A DNA stretch of 64,000 nucleotides from Paenibacillus lentus (lineage in GTDB: Bacteria > Bacillota > Bacilli > Paenibacillales > Paenibacillaceae), in contig NZ_CP034248.1 of the NCBI RefSeq assembly GCF_003931855.1, forward strand, positions 3,782,001-3,846,000, read 5' to 3'. The notes below the pieces were generated by a model. That model searched no databases, had not been told where the DNA came from, and saw only the letters and a program-made list of their open reading frames with translations. The position numbers and the translations under genes are program-made. Below, in pieces: positions 8,763-17,845 of this stretch (positions are counted from its first letter, which is position 1; every line of letters starts with the position of its first letter).

Positions 8763-9227
8763 TTGGATTAAATGCTTATATATTTTAATGACGCTAAAGT
8801 GCATGCCCTCATGATAGAGACTAAAATTCAGAAATCCTTCAACCGAATCGAGCGTAAATCCCGATGATGTCTTATATGGTTTACTTACGCTCTCCTCCAA
8901 TTTTCCTGAAAGCTGAGAAACGATTTGCTTAGGCTGCTGCTGAAGAATTTCAATGATTTCAGCAAGCCTTGGAGCGTCCCCCGTCCAATTCTCGGGAGAA
9001 GTTCCATTTGCAAAAAAATCTTTATATTGCACATGAATCATTGAAGGCCGACCTGTAAGCTGAAATGCAAATGCATCATGAACTAGGGCGATGTGACCGA
9101 GGTTCCACAGAATATGATTGCGAAAGCCAGATGGGACAATACTTGCTTGCTCCTCCGATAAAGCGCTAACCATTTTTAAAGTCTGACTGCGGACAAATTC
9201 CAATTGACTAAAAATAATTTCTCCCAT
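8757..9227 (-). CDS. DinB family protein
   Basis: A 156-residue four-helix DinB/YfiT-like protein. Metal-binding histidines are seen in WNLGHIALVHD (about residue 45) and near the end in YHEGMH. Family members include thiol-dependent S-transferases and uncharacterised metalloenzymes. The ATG at 9227 has GGGGAGG 6 bases ahead, so the upstream GTG-type extension to 9242 is rejected. It follows the ABM gene by 17 bases and is probably co-transcribed with it. Confidence 0.8.
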   Translation of the reverse strand: MGEIIFSQLEFVRSQTLKMVSALSEEQASIVPSGFRNHILWNLGHIALVHDAFAFQLTGRPSMIHVQYKDFFANGTSPENWTGDAPRLAEIIEILQQQPKQIVSQLSGKLEESVSKPYKTSSGFTLDSVEGFLNFSLYHEGMHFSVIKIYKHLIQS

Positions 9228-9244
9228 GCGCTTCCTCCCCAAAA

Positions 9245-9547
9245 TTAATCGATATACTGCTTGATCTGGACATAATGCTGTACTTTTGGAAATGGATCAT
9301 AATAATGATGCAGCAATGCTTTCCACTCTTGGTATTGTTCGGATTTTCTAAAACCGACTTCATGATCCGTAATGGAGCGCCATTTGACGAGAAGAATATA
9401 CTTATTCTCCTCTTCCACGCATTTATGAAGCTCATGCTCGAGATAACCAGGCATTGCCGATATAATTTTTGACGCTTGGCGAAAGCTGCTTTCAAAATCA
9501 TTTATCGTACCCGGCTTCACGTGCAGCTCAGCCACTTCAAGTATCAT
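9245..9547 (-). CDS. Antibiotic biosynthesis monooxygenase (ABM) domain protein
   Basis: A 100-residue ferredoxin-like alpha/beta barrel of the ABM superfamily (residues about 3-95), with the typical PG..ADFE-like helix (VKPGTINDFESSF), GYLEHELH strand and F..SEQYQEW helix. Members include heme-degrading and quinol monooxygenases; many are uncharacterised. The ATG at 9547 has GGGGGAG just upstream. Likely in an operon with the DinB gene downstream. Confidence 0.8.
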   Translation of the reverse strand: MILEVAELHVKPGTINDFESSFRQASKIISAMPGYLEHELHKCVEEENKYILLVKWRSITDHEVGFRKSEQYQEWKALLHHYYDPFPKVQHYVQIKQYID

Positions 9548-9628
9548 TCTCTCCCCCCTCACCAGCTGGGTCAGCTCATGAATAGCTCCAATAACCTTAT
9601 TATACCATTATACTTATGACCTGGGCTA

Positions 9629-10546
9629 TTAAGTTAGTCCTGCCCTTTCTCTCAACGCCTTGTGAATCCAAATCGCGGCAATAGACCCCTCACCCATCGC
9701 AACGGTTACTTGCTCTGCATGCAAAGCCACATCACCGGCAACCCATACATTATCCACGCTCGTTTGCTTGCTGCGCGGATTACTTTTGACATGCCCGTTA
9801 GGACTTAATTTCGCCCCAAGCTGATCAGCCAGTTCGGAATGAACCCAATTACCGCCAAAAGCAATGAAGCCACGCTCCGCCAGCAGTACATTTCCATCGT
9901 CGAGCACAATCTGTTCGATTTGCCCTTCGGAGGCTTGGCGTATTTCTGTAATTTTAGCCTCAATATAAGAAATTCCCATCATACGAAGCTGTTCCATGAG
10001 CTTGGAGGAAAGAGGTAAAGCCTCATGATTTACATAGGTCAATTCACGGGTTCGTTCCGCCAAAATTAACGCCATATTGGCGCCCGCATCACCCGCTCCC
10101 ATAACTACGGTCAGCTTGCCTTGAATTTCATAGCCGTCGCAATCTGGACATATGTACACGCTGCTTCCGAGTGTAGAGATAAGTCCGGGGATCTCGGGGA
10201 TGCGATCGCTCACGCCTGTTGCCAGCAGAATAGTAACAGCCTCATATTTAATGCCTGATTCCCCTTCGAGCAGTATCGTTCCAGCATCACTTCGCGCTGC
10301 CGTAATCACCTTATCTTGAACAAAACGAATTCCAGTGCCTTCCGCCTGCTCTCTTCCTCGTTTCCGTAATTCCTCTCCCGATATTCCCAGCGGCCAGCCA
10401 AGGATGTTGTGGTAATTCCGGCAGAGCGTAGATCTTCCTTCGCCGGAATCAATGACAAGAACATCGTAAGTTGAATAACGTCCTAATTGAATCGCGGCCT
10501 GCAGCCCCGCGATACCACCGCCAACAATAATGCAATCCTGTACCAT
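9629..10546 (-). CDS. NAD(P)/FAD-dependent oxidoreductase, thioredoxin reductase-like
   Basis: A 305-residue flavoprotein of the thioredoxin reductase family. FAD-binding GGGIAGLQAA is at residues 8-17, the redox-active CPDC is in the middle (CPDCDGYE, near 134-141), the NADPH-binding GAGDAG follows, and VWVAGDVA with AMGEGSIAA forms the C-terminal FAD motif. The CxxC position fits TrxB, but the sequence diverges and the N-terminal part resembles the stand-alone FAD oxidoreductases next to small enzymes in bacilli. Partner (thioredoxin, ferredoxin or other) is not visible. Confidence 0.85.
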   Translation of the reverse strand: MVQDCIIVGGGIAGLQAAIQLGRYSTYDVLVIDSGEGRSTLCRNYHNILGWPLGISGEELRKRGREQAEGTGIRFVQDKVITAARSDAGTILLEGESGIKYEAVTILLATGVSDRIPEIPGLISTLGSSVYICPDCDGYEIQGKLTVVMGAGDAGANMALILAERTRELTYVNHEALPLSSKLMEQLRMMGISYIEAKITEIRQASEGQIEQIVLDDGNVLLAERGFIAFGGNWVHSELADQLGAKLSPNGHVKSNPRSKQTSVDNVWVAGDVALHAEQVTVAMGEGSIAAIWIHKALRERAGLT

Positions 10547-10605
10547 GAATTATTATCTCCATTCATATTGGGAGGAGAAGTCATCACTCACTCCATGGGA
10601 TTCGA

Positions 10606-12291
10606 TCAACGTGTCAAATATACTCTAGCTTCATAGGGGCGGAGCTTCAGCTTGCACAAGTCCTCATTTTGCTGCACAGGATAGTTCGAAAGCAGTAGCT
10701 CCATTCCTTCTTTGGATAATTCTTTCGGCAATTCAAATAGCGGCTCACGATCAAAAAAATTCAATACGACCAACAATTGCTCACTGTCCAGCGTTCGCGT
10801 ATACGCGTAAATTTCTGAATGGAGCGGCAGCAGCAGCTTATATTGTCCGTAAACAATAACCTTATGCTGCTTACGTAACTGGATCAGCTGCTTGTAATAA
10901 TGAAAGATCGAATCAGGATCCTTCAGCGATTGAGCTACATTAATTTCTACATAGTTGGAATTAACTTTGATCCACGGCGTTCCCGTTGTAAACCCACCTT
11001 GCTCGGTTTTATCCCATTGCATCGGGGTTCGCGCATTATCGCGGCTTTTCTTATGAATCGCTTGCATAATCTCTTCTTCCGACACCCCATTGCCACGCTG
11101 TTCCTCATAGTAATTCAGCGTCTCAACATCGCGATAATCGTCGATCGACTCAAATGCGATATTGGTCATGCCGATTTCTTCGCCCTGATAAATATAAGGC
11201 GTACCTTCCAGTGTGTGAATGAACGTAGCCAGCATTTTTGCAGATGGTACGCGATAGACGGTATCATTGCCAAAGCGGGATACCGATCGCGGCTGGTCAT
11301 GATTGCAAAAGTAGTTCGCGTTCCAGCCCCGGCGGTGAAGCACCGTTTGCCAGTTGCTGATAATTTTTTTCAACTCCAACAAGTTCCATGGTACAACATC
11401 CCATTTGCCGCTTCCTGAAGATGCCGCATCCATGTACATATGCTCAAATTGAAATGTCATGTTCAGCTCTCTTCGACCGTCCCCAACATAATCAAGCGCT
11501 TGTTCCGGCCCCAGTCCTGATGTCTCCCCGACAGTCATTATGTCGTAGTAGTAGAGCACTTTGTCATACAAGTTCTGAAGCAGAATATGAACATTTTCGA
11601 GATTAGAGAACATTTCATAGGCTCGCACCGTTTTTGTCTGATAGGGGTTATGGGCGTCGGGGAGCCCTTCCGCTTTGACGATATGGGATATCGCATCGAA
11701 GCGAAACCCGTCCACCCCTTTCTTGAGCCACCATTCAATCATATTGTGAAGTTCATCGATCACCACCGGGTTGTTCCAATTCAGATCCGGTTGATACTTC
11801 GAGTATAGATGCAAGTAGTACTCATCCGTCTGTGGATCATACTCCCAAACCGAGCCGCTAAAGTACGACTCCCAATTATTTGGGGGGGTTCCGTTTTTCC
11901 CTTTGCGCCATATATAGTATTCCCGCTTCGGATTATCTTTGGACTGACGGGACTCCAGGAACCAGGCATGCTGGTGGGAAGTATGGTTCAATACCAAATC
12001 CATCATCAGCTTCATCCCTCGGGAATGCATATCCTGGAGGAGCTGATCAAAATCCTCCATCGTTCCAAATTGCTCCATAATATCGCAATAATCGCTAATA
12101 TCATAGCCGTTGTCATGACCGGGTGACTTGTAAATAGGGCTCAGCCACACTACATTAACGCCTAGCTCCTGCAAATAATCCAGCTTGGAAATGATCCCTT
12201 TGAGATCGCCGATGCCGTCGCCGTTGCTGTCTTTAAAGCTAACCGGGTAAATTTGATATACTACGCTCTCTTTCCACCACTTCGGCTTCAT
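10606..12291 (-). CDS. malL: GH13 alpha-glucosidase (oligo-1,6-glucosidase type)
   Basis: A 561-residue intracellular GH13 enzyme without signal peptide. It opens with the classic WWKESVVYQIYP and DSNGDGIGDL. The catalytic triad is visible: nucleophile Asp in DGFRFDA, acid/base Glu in TVGETSG and the third Asp in CNHDQPRS. Length and the QPDLNW segment fit the GH13_31 group (oligo-1,6-glucosidase MalL, alpha-glucosidase; trehalose-6-phosphate hydrolase TreA is close). An AAAGGAGG site precedes the start. No transporter or PTS gene is adjacent, so the substrate cannot be fixed from context. Confidence 0.88.
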   Translation of the reverse strand: MKPKWWKESVVYQIYPVSFKDSNGDGIGDLKGIISKLDYLQELGVNVVWLSPIYKSPGHDNGYDISDYCDIMEQFGTMEDFDQLLQDMHSRGMKLMMDLVLNHTSHQHAWFLESRQSKDNPKREYYIWRKGKNGTPPNNWESYFSGSVWEYDPQTDEYYLHLYSKYQPDLNWNNPVVIDELHNMIEWWLKKGVDGFRFDAISHIVKAEGLPDAHNPYQTKTVRAYEMFSNLENVHILLQNLYDKVLYYYDIMTVGETSGLGPEQALDYVGDGRRELNMTFQFEHMYMDAASSGSGKWDVVPWNLLELKKIISNWQTVLHRRGWNANYFCNHDQPRSVSRFGNDTVYRVPSAKMLATFIHTLEGTPYIYQGEEIGMTNIAFESIDDYRDVETLNYYEEQRGNGVSEEEIMQAIHKKSRDNARTPMQWDKTEQGGFTTGTPWIKVNSNYVEINVAQSLKDPDSIFHYYKQLIQLRKQHKVIVYGQYKLLLPLHSEIYAYTRTLDSEQLLVVLNFFDREPLFELPKELSKEGMELLLSNYPVQQNEDLCKLKLRPYEARVYLTR

Positions 12292-12540
12292 GTCCTATTC
12301 TGCCTCCTTTTTCGAGTGCAGCTCTTTCGAGCATCTAAGCGGTCTAGTTTTTAAATAATCCGTGCTCTGTATGGTTTGCCTATATATCTTTAAACAATCG
12401 TTACATTCGATATAACCGCTAAAATCATTTCTGAAAGTTTTTGCTGACCATTTTCACTGATATAGTATAATGAAATAATCTGCGTCTATACGCTAAACTA
12501 CGCAATTATTGCAATTGTCTTGAAAGGATGTCGCACAGCT

Positions 12541-13773
12541 ATGAAATCATTCACTGGGGACTATTCACCATCCCCTCGTCCCTTGTCGCCTTCGGCACGG
12601 ATTAAGGCGGCATTCATTCTTGGCAGTTTGTCTGCCTTCGGCCCGCTTTCGCTGGATATGTATTTGCCTGCGCTGCCTAAGCTCGCTGAGGAACTCAGCA
12701 CTACGGCTTCTATTACCCAGCTAAGTCTGACCTCTTGCTTGCTTGGACTTGCCTTAGGTCAACTAGCTGCTGGACCGATCAGTGACGTCCGTGGACGTCG
12801 TACACCGCTCATTATCTCTCTTTGCCTTTATGCGCTCAGCTCGCTACTATGTGTCTTCGCGCCAACGATATGGGTGCTCATTGCCCTGCGATTTCTTCAA
12901 GGGCTGTCCGGTGCGGCAGGTATTGTCATCTCTCGCGCCGTCGTACGCGATCTATACTCTGGCTCAGAGCTGACAAAATTTTTCTCGCTGCTCATGCTCG
13001 TAAACGGAGCTGCGCCAATACTTGCACCGATCTTCGGAGGACAGCTGCTGCAATTTACGAATTGGAGAGGCGTGTTCGTAGTATTGTCCTTAATAGGTGT
13101 TGTTATGATGATCGCGGTATTATTTGGCTTGCCCGAATCGCTTCCCCAAGAACGCAGACAGTCGGGAGGATTATCCGCAACATGGACTACCTTCCGCAGA
13201 CTGCTGGGAGATCGCCTTTTCATCGGCTTTTGCCTAACGCAAGGACTTGTATCTTCTGCAATGTTTGCCTACATATCCGGATCTTCATTTGTCATGCAGA
13301 ATGTGTATCATGTATCGCCCCAAATGTACAGCCTCATTTTTGCCACAAACGGCGTCGGTATCATCATTGCGAGCCAAACGACCGGGCGTTTGGCTGGCCG
13401 GATTAAGGAAGCTAAGATGCTGCAATTTGGATTAGCACTGGCACTGACAGCCTCCTTAGGTTTACTATCAGCAATTTTGCTGGGTGGCGAGCTAATCACC
13501 GTACTTATTCCTTTATTCTTTGTCGTATCGTGTGTAGGGATTATTTCCACGTCCAGCTTCTCGCTGGCGATGCAAAGTCAGGGGAAGGCTGCTGGCAGCG
13601 CCTCCGCCCTGCTTGGACTTGTCCCATACATTCTTGGAGCTACCGTCGCTCCGCTCGTAGGTCTAGGCGGAGAACATACCGCAGTACCAATGGGAATCGT
13701 CATCGCCATTGCTGAGGTTGGTGCAGTGAGCAGCTATATGCTGTTCATCAACCCCCGACTTAAGGAACAATAA
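12541..13773 (+). CDS. Bcr/CflA family drug resistance MFS transporter
   Basis: A 410-residue 12-TM exporter. The Bcr/CflA signature is clear: LSLDMYLPALP in the first membrane segment, GQLAAGPISDVRGRR, LRFLQGLSGAAGIVISRAVVRDL and GAAPILAPIFGG. Members export bicyclomycin, chloramphenicol and similar drugs; the substrate here is unknown. The ATG at 12541 is used because AAAGGATG lies upstream; the track-length start at 12520 is a TTG without a site. The 249-base gap before it holds only a TATAAT-like box at 12466-12471. Confidence 0.88.
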   Translation: MKSFTGDYSPSPRPLSPSARIKAAFILGSLSAFGPLSLDMYLPALPKLAEELSTTASITQLSLTSCLLGLALGQLAAGPISDVRGRRTPLIISLCLYALSSLLCVFAPTIWVLIALRFLQGLSGAAGIVISRAVVRDLYSGSELTKFFSLLMLVNGAAPILAPIFGGQLLQFTNWRGVFVVLSLIGVVMMIAVLFGLPESLPQERRQSGGLSATWTTFRRLLGDRLFIGFCLTQGLVSSAMFAYISGSSFVMQNVYHVSPQMYSLIFATNGVGIIIASQTTGRLAGRIKEAKMLQFGLALALTASLGLLSAILLGGELITVLIPLFFVVSCVGIISTSSFSLAMQSQGKAAGSASALLGLVPYILGATVAPLVGLGGEHTAVPMGIVIAIAEVGAVSSYMLFINPRLKEQ

Positions 13774-13835
13774 ATGAATTTGCAAGAATAGAAGACCAGC
13801 TAGAAGCTAATATTCTCCGGTTCTCAGTTTTATGC

Positions 13836-13862
13836 AATAAAAAAGGCACCTTTCGGTGCCTC
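13836..13862 (-). terminator. Terminator of the betaine ABC operon
   Basis: GGCACC-TTTC-GGTGCC stem at 13845-13860; read on the minus strand it is followed by a T run (13844 down to 13837). Confidence 0.8.
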
Positions 13863-13904
13863 CCTTCTCGTAATTCATTCATCGGTGTCCAATCGTGACT
13901 AATA

Positions 13905-14837
13905 CTAGCTTTCTATCAATCCTTTTTCAATAAGAAATTGGCGAACAACCTCTTCTTCTTTTAGCCCTTCCACGTCTATGTCAGCATTGAGCTTTTGCAT
14001 CTCTTCATCACTAATCAAACCGCTCATTTGATTTAAAACTTCTTCTAATTCCGGGTACTTCTCCAAAGTATCTTGGCGGATAATGGGACCACCATCGTAA
14101 GGCGGGAAAAATTCTTTATCATCCTGTAAGATAACCAGATTATGAACCTGGATTTGCGCATCTGTAGCATAGGCATTTGTTACGTCTGTCTCCCCATTAG
14201 CGATGGACTGATACATAATGCCATGATCCATCCCCTTTTGCTGTTTGAAGTTCATACCGTACAGCTTTTGAATGCCTGGGAAGCCGTCATCGCGGTCAAG
14301 GAACTCAAACTCAACGCCTAGCACCATTTCCTCGGATACTTTGGCCAGGTCGCTGAAGGTCTGCAGATTGTGCTGCTCTGCTGTTTCGCGAGTAACCGCT
14401 AAAGTATACGTATTGTTAATGCCAAAGGGCTCCAAAAATACTAAATCATCTTCTTTCAAAAGCTCTCTCGTTTTCGCTAAAGTTTCTGCTGAATTTCCGG
14501 TTTCTTCCTGATAATAGTTCGCTACAACGGTTCCCGAATATTCGGGATACAGCTGAATTTCATCGTTTTTAAGCGCGCTCCAAGCGACATTGGAGCCTCC
14601 CAGATTAACTTGCCTTTTTACTTTAATATCTGTCTTGGCTTCGATCAGCTCCGCCATCATTAACGCGAGCAGCATATTCTCCGTAAAATTTTTTGAGCCT
14701 ACGGTAATTTCCCCCACACGAGCAGCCCCATCAGCATTGCTGCCCGAATTCACTCCTCCCCCACATGCCGCTAGTAACATTGCAACCATAGCTATCGCAA
14801 GCAGGCCAACCATCATCTTCTTGTTTATAAATTTCAT
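13905..14837 (-). CDS. opuCC: Glycine betaine/choline ABC transporter, substrate-binding lipoprotein
   Basis: A 310-residue lipoprotein: lipobox LLAAC at about residues 21-25, then a Gly/Ser linker. The mature part is an OpuAC-type type II binding protein with VGSKNFTENM, YPEYSGTV, the central LGVEFEFLDRDDGFPG and a hydrophobic C-terminal lobe. It captures quaternary amines or related osmoprotectants and hands them to the permease encoded just upstream. The gap to the permease gene is 70 bases. Last gene of the operon, with a terminator behind it. Confidence 0.88.
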   Translation of the reverse strand: MKFINKKMMVGLLAIAMVAMLLAACGGGVNSGSNADGAARVGEITVGSKNFTENMLLALMMAELIEAKTDIKVKRQVNLGGSNVAWSALKNDEIQLYPEYSGTVVANYYQEETGNSAETLAKTRELLKEDDLVFLEPFGINNTYTLAVTRETAEQHNLQTFSDLAKVSEEMVLGVEFEFLDRDDGFPGIQKLYGMNFKQQKGMDHGIMYQSIANGETDVTNAYATDAQIQVHNLVILQDDKEFFPPYDGGPIIRQDTLEKYPELEEVLNQMSGLISDEEMQKLNADIDVEGLKEEEVVRQFLIEKGLIES

Positions 14838-14907
14838 TTAATTACTTTGAACCTCCATTTGAATAATTTGCTATCATTAACCGCATTTCGTCTTCGCTTT
14901 AACAGCT

Positions 14908-15564
14908 CTACACTTTCAGCCCTTTAGGCGTAGTCGCTTTCTCTAGCAGCCCTAGTAAATAATCCATAATCAATGCAAGAGCAGCTGCCGGAATTGCCCC
15001 CATCAAGGTAAGCGCCTCAATGTTGCGCTGGATGCCGAGAAAAATGTACTCCCCAAGTCCTCCTGCACCGATAAAAGAAGCCAGCGTAGCCGTTCCAACA
15101 TTAATCACCGCCGCTGTTCGAATTCCGGCCATGATCACATTCAATGCCAAGGGCAGTTGAACCCTAAATAAAATTTGCCAACTCTTCATGCCCATGCCTC
15201 GTGCCGCTTCCACAATCGACTTGTCTACGTCGGTAATACCTGCGTACGTATTTCGGATGATCGGCAGTAAGGAATATAGGAATAATGCTGCTACGGCGGT
15301 CTTCATTCCAATTCCAAATAACGGAATCATAAAGCCGAGCATCGCAAGACTTGGGATTGTCTGAAGAATACCAGCAGTCCCTATAGTAATGCCTTTCAGA
15401 GCTTTGACACGTGTAATCATAATTCCCAATGAGATACCAACTATGATGGCTAACAACATCGACATGAATACAAGTTCAATATGAACGAATAAGGACTGTA
15501 CCAATTCACTTTTGCGCATATCGAATTGATGTATCAATTGTTCCCATAACGATTTATCTCTCAT
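14908..15564 (-). CDS. opuCB: Glycine betaine/choline ABC transporter permease
   Basis: A 218-residue inner-membrane permease with about 5-6 membrane helices. The EAA loop that docks on the ATPase is IVEAARGMGM...LPLALNVIMAGIR. It overlaps the ATPase gene by 4 bases (ATGA), so the two are translationally coupled. In Listeria and Bacillus OpuC there are two permease genes (CB and CD); only one is present here, so the channel is presumably a homodimer or uses a partner encoded elsewhere. Confidence 0.88.
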   Translation of the reverse strand: MRDKSLWEQLIHQFDMRKSELVQSLFVHIELVFMSMLLAIIVGISLGIMITRVKALKGITIGTAGILQTIPSLAMLGFMIPLFGIGMKTAVAALFLYSLLPIIRNTYAGITDVDKSIVEAARGMGMKSWQILFRVQLPLALNVIMAGIRTAAVINVGTATLASFIGAGGLGEYIFLGIQRNIEALTLMGAIPAAALALIMDYLLGLLEKATTPKGLKV

Positions 15565-16691
15565 ATGTTCTCTTCATCTCCTACCCACTGAGCAGCAAAT
15601 GCCGTAAGCAAACTACTTCTAGTGACAATTCCCGAAATTTCTCCCGCCTCCGTCACCACCGGTATGATGCCAAGTGGCGCTTCTGTGATGAGAGCAAGAG
15701 CGTCCCTTGCTGTCGCCGTATCCTGCAGCACAACTTCGGGTGCTATCATAATCTCCTGGATCGTAGTAACGCTATTCAAATGGGCGGATACATCATAGGC
15801 GGATACAATACCGAGCAGCTTACCAGAATCATCGCCAACGAGCAGCGTATCTGTCTTTCTTTGACGCATGAAGGTTAGCGCTCTACCTGGACTGCGGCCC
15901 GGCAGCGTGGTCGATGGATTGTTGCGCATAACTTCTGTAATCGGAATGTACTCCGGGTTTTGATAGAGACGATTCTTACCGACAAAACCTTCCACGAACT
16001 CATCCGCTGGCTGACTCAGAATTCGATCCGGCGTATCGATCTGCACCAATTCTCCATCTCTAAGAATAGCGATTTTGTCGCCTAGCTTCAGTGCTTCTTC
16101 CATATCATGCGTAACGAAGACGATTGTTTTCTTGACCTCCTGCTGAAGTCTCAACAGCTCATCCTGCAGCTGTTCCCGGGTAATCGGATCAAGAGCGCCA
16201 AAGGGCTCATCCATTAAGATAATGTCCGGATCTGCCGCTAATGCTCTTGCTACCCCTACCCGCTGCTGCTGCCCGCCGGACAACTGCTTCGGATAACGTT
16301 TGGCAAAAATCGCCGGATCCAGTCCGACCATACGAAGCATTTCATTGACTCTGTCCTTTTTCTTCTGCGCGTTCCACCCTTTGAGTTCAGGGATTAAGCC
16401 GACGTTATCTTCAATCGTATAGTGAGGGAATAATCCAATCTGCTGAATGACGTAACCGATGTTTTGGCGAAGTGTTACGGGGTTTTCTTGCGTAATGTCT
16501 TTGCCTTGCACGTAAATCTTGCCTGAAGTATGCGGAATTAGGCGGTTAATCATCTTCATAGAGGTCGTCTTACCACAGCCACTGGGACCAATCAACACGA
16601 GAATTTCTCCTGCCTCAACCTCAAAACTAATTTCTTTTACCGCTTGATAACCATTCGTATAGGTCTTGCTAACTTGCTCAAATTTTAACAT
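15561..16691 (-). CDS. opuCA: Glycine betaine/choline ABC transporter ATPase with tandem CBS domains
   Basis: A 376-residue ABC ATPase. Walker A GPSGCGKTT (about 34-42), the Q-loop, signature LSGGQQQRVG, Walker B ILMDEPFGALDP and the H-loop THDMEEA are all intact. After residue 250 come two CBS domains ending near 370. In Listeria OpuCA the CBS pair binds cyclic di-AMP and shuts down uptake; the same is plausible here and agrees with the BusR-like regulator gene upstream. First gene of a three-gene operon. Confidence 0.9.
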   Translation of the reverse strand: MLKFEQVSKTYTNGYQAVKEISFEVEAGEILVLIGPSGCGKTTSMKMINRLIPHTSGKIYVQGKDITQENPVTLRQNIGYVIQQIGLFPHYTIEDNVGLIPELKGWNAQKKKDRVNEMLRMVGLDPAIFAKRYPKQLSGGQQQRVGVARALAADPDIILMDEPFGALDPITREQLQDELLRLQQEVKKTIVFVTHDMEEALKLGDKIAILRDGELVQIDTPDRILSQPADEFVEGFVGKNRLYQNPEYIPITEVMRNNPSTTLPGRSPGRALTFMRQRKTDTLLVGDDSGKLLGIVSAYDVSAHLNSVTTIQEIMIAPEVVLQDTATARDALALITEAPLGIIPVVTEAGEISGIVTRSSLLTAFAAQWVGDEENI

Positions 16692-16800
16692 TTCAGCCTC
16701 CTTTGCACTTTGAGATTTAATTTTTCTCTGTTCCCCTCTACATAATCCTGATCAGCAAAATCGATAGTATACTACTATGCTCAAAGCACCAATAGCTATT

Positions 16801-16842
16801 ACTATAACAAAAGGAAAGACAACTGACAACCTCTCATGACAA
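16801..16842 (-). promoter_or_regulatory. opuC promoter with overlapping TGACAA repeats (candidate BusR operator)
   Basis: On the minus strand a -35 TTGTCA (16829-16824), a 17-base spacer and a -10 TATAGT (16806-16801) form a good sigma-A promoter about 100 bases upstream of the ATPase gene. The -35 is itself one TGACAA unit (plus strand 16824-16829); a second lies at 16837-16842, 13 bases away. A TGACA half-site is what I recall for BusR operators, so repression by the adjacent regulator is likely but not proven. Confidence 0.55.
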
Positions 16843-16876
16843 TATAAGTTGTATGTAAATAAATGGATTTCCCTCT

Positions 16877-16923
16877 TTAAAAAAGAGGCTGTCCCTTGGC
16901 AAAATCGCCTAAGTGACAACCTC
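16877..16923 (-). terminator. Terminator of the BusR-like regulator gene
   Basis: Plus-strand AAGAGGCTGTC pairs with GACAACCTCTT; on the minus strand the stem is followed by a run of T. It separates the regulator from the transporter operon. The right arm contains a further TGACAA copy at 16914-16919. Confidence 0.75.
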
Positions 16924-16936
16924 TTCGCTTTATGTA

Positions 16937-17557
16937 TTATTCAATATTTTGATTTACAAAACGTTCCGTCTTTTCATAAATCTTCGGATCGCCAACAAAC
17001 ACAAGTGTATCATGTTCTCTCAAAATAACGTGAGGTCCTGGAGAGATGGAAACTCTCTTTTCCCTCCGCAGCGCGATGACAGTCGCTCCGGTATTTTGCC
17101 AAAACTGCAGATTACCGAGCGTCTTACCAACCGCATGGGACTGTTCTTTAATTTGAATCTCCATCGGATTGTATGGAGTCAGGTTTTGCAGTCGGTCTGA
17201 GGCATGCGTAATTTTCTTCAATAGCACTTCTAATCTGCGATCTACTTCTTTCTTCTCTGACATAAGAAGTTCAAGATCCTGTTTTAAAGAATAAGCCGAT
17301 TTCAAATAATTGCTACTTGCAAGGTATTCTTGGGCCTTTTGATCCGATATGACGACAATTCCCTTACCCTGCGAGACAGAAACAATCCCCTCGTCCTTTA
17401 ATAGCCCGATCGCCTTTCGAATCGTTTCCGGGGAGACATGATATTGAGCCGCCAACAATGAACGCCCTGATATTTTGCTCTCAACAGCTAGTTCCCCGCT
17501 GACGATTCTTTGAGCAATATCGAGCGCGATGGATTTGTAGACAGCAATTTCCTGCAT
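16937..17557 (-). CDS. busR: BusR-like transcriptional regulator (GntR HTH + RCK_C domain)
   Basis: A 206-residue protein with a GntR-type winged helix (about 1-75, including SGRSLLAAQYHVSPETIRKAI), a central helical, probably coiled-coil stretch (about 85-122, heptad-like LEVLLKKITHASDRLQNL) and a C-terminal RCK_C/TrkA_C domain (about 125-206, with GKTLGNL, GATVIAL and HDTLVFVGD). This order and length are those of BusR of Lactococcus and Streptococcus, a cyclic di-AMP-activated repressor of the busAB betaine transporter. Here it lies directly upstream of an OpuC-type betaine operon, in the same orientation but behind its own terminator. Other GntR-RCK_C proteins regulate potassium transport, so direct testing of ligand and target is needed. 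Confidence 0.82.
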   Translation of the reverse strand: MQEIAVYKSIALDIAQRIVSGELAVESKISGRSLLAAQYHVSPETIRKAIGLLKDEGIVSVSQGKGIVVISDQKAQEYLASSNYLKSAYSLKQDLELLMSEKKEVDRRLEVLLKKITHASDRLQNLTPYNPMEIQIKEQSHAVGKTLGNLQFWQNTGATVIALRREKRVSISPGPHVILREHDTLVFVGDPKIYEKTERFVNQNIE

Positions 17558-17591
17558 GGCAATAACAGCCCCTTTTTAATAATTACATATT

Positions 17592-17822
17592 TCAAGTATA
17601 TCTGTTTTGACGCGGCAAATAAACAAAACTGACTTCCCCCGTAAATCCCAGCAATTCACTTACCTCCTGCCTATCGAATTCTATGCACAAACTGCTCGCC
17701 CGCTGGAGATTGCAGATCAGCAAGTAAAACGATAGCTCAGCGATGGGCGTAAGCTTCTGCAATGCCACAGCTGATTCCTGCGCAGCACCAGTAACCAATA
17801 CGATTAAGTTGGCAAATGACAT
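17592..17822 (-). CDS. Small hypothetical protein
   Basis: A possible 76-residue protein between the membrane gene pair and the BusR-like gene, 23 bases after the former. Composition is protein-like, with a hydrophobic first third and an acidic middle (EFDRQEVSELL). The ribosome binding site is weak (AAAGGGTG 16 bases ahead). I recognise no family; it may be a chance reading frame. Confidence 0.35.
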   Translation of the reverse strand: MSFANLIVLVTGAAQESAVALQKLTPIAELSFYLLICNLQRASSLCIEFDRQEVSELLGFTGEVSFVYLPRQNRYT

Positions 17823-17845
17823 GGCTCATACAGCACCCTTTTTCA

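Noticed and set aside
10900..12126. Several plus-strand frames opposite the alpha-glucosidase gene
   Set aside because: They are antisense shadows of a complete, well-conserved GH13 gene.
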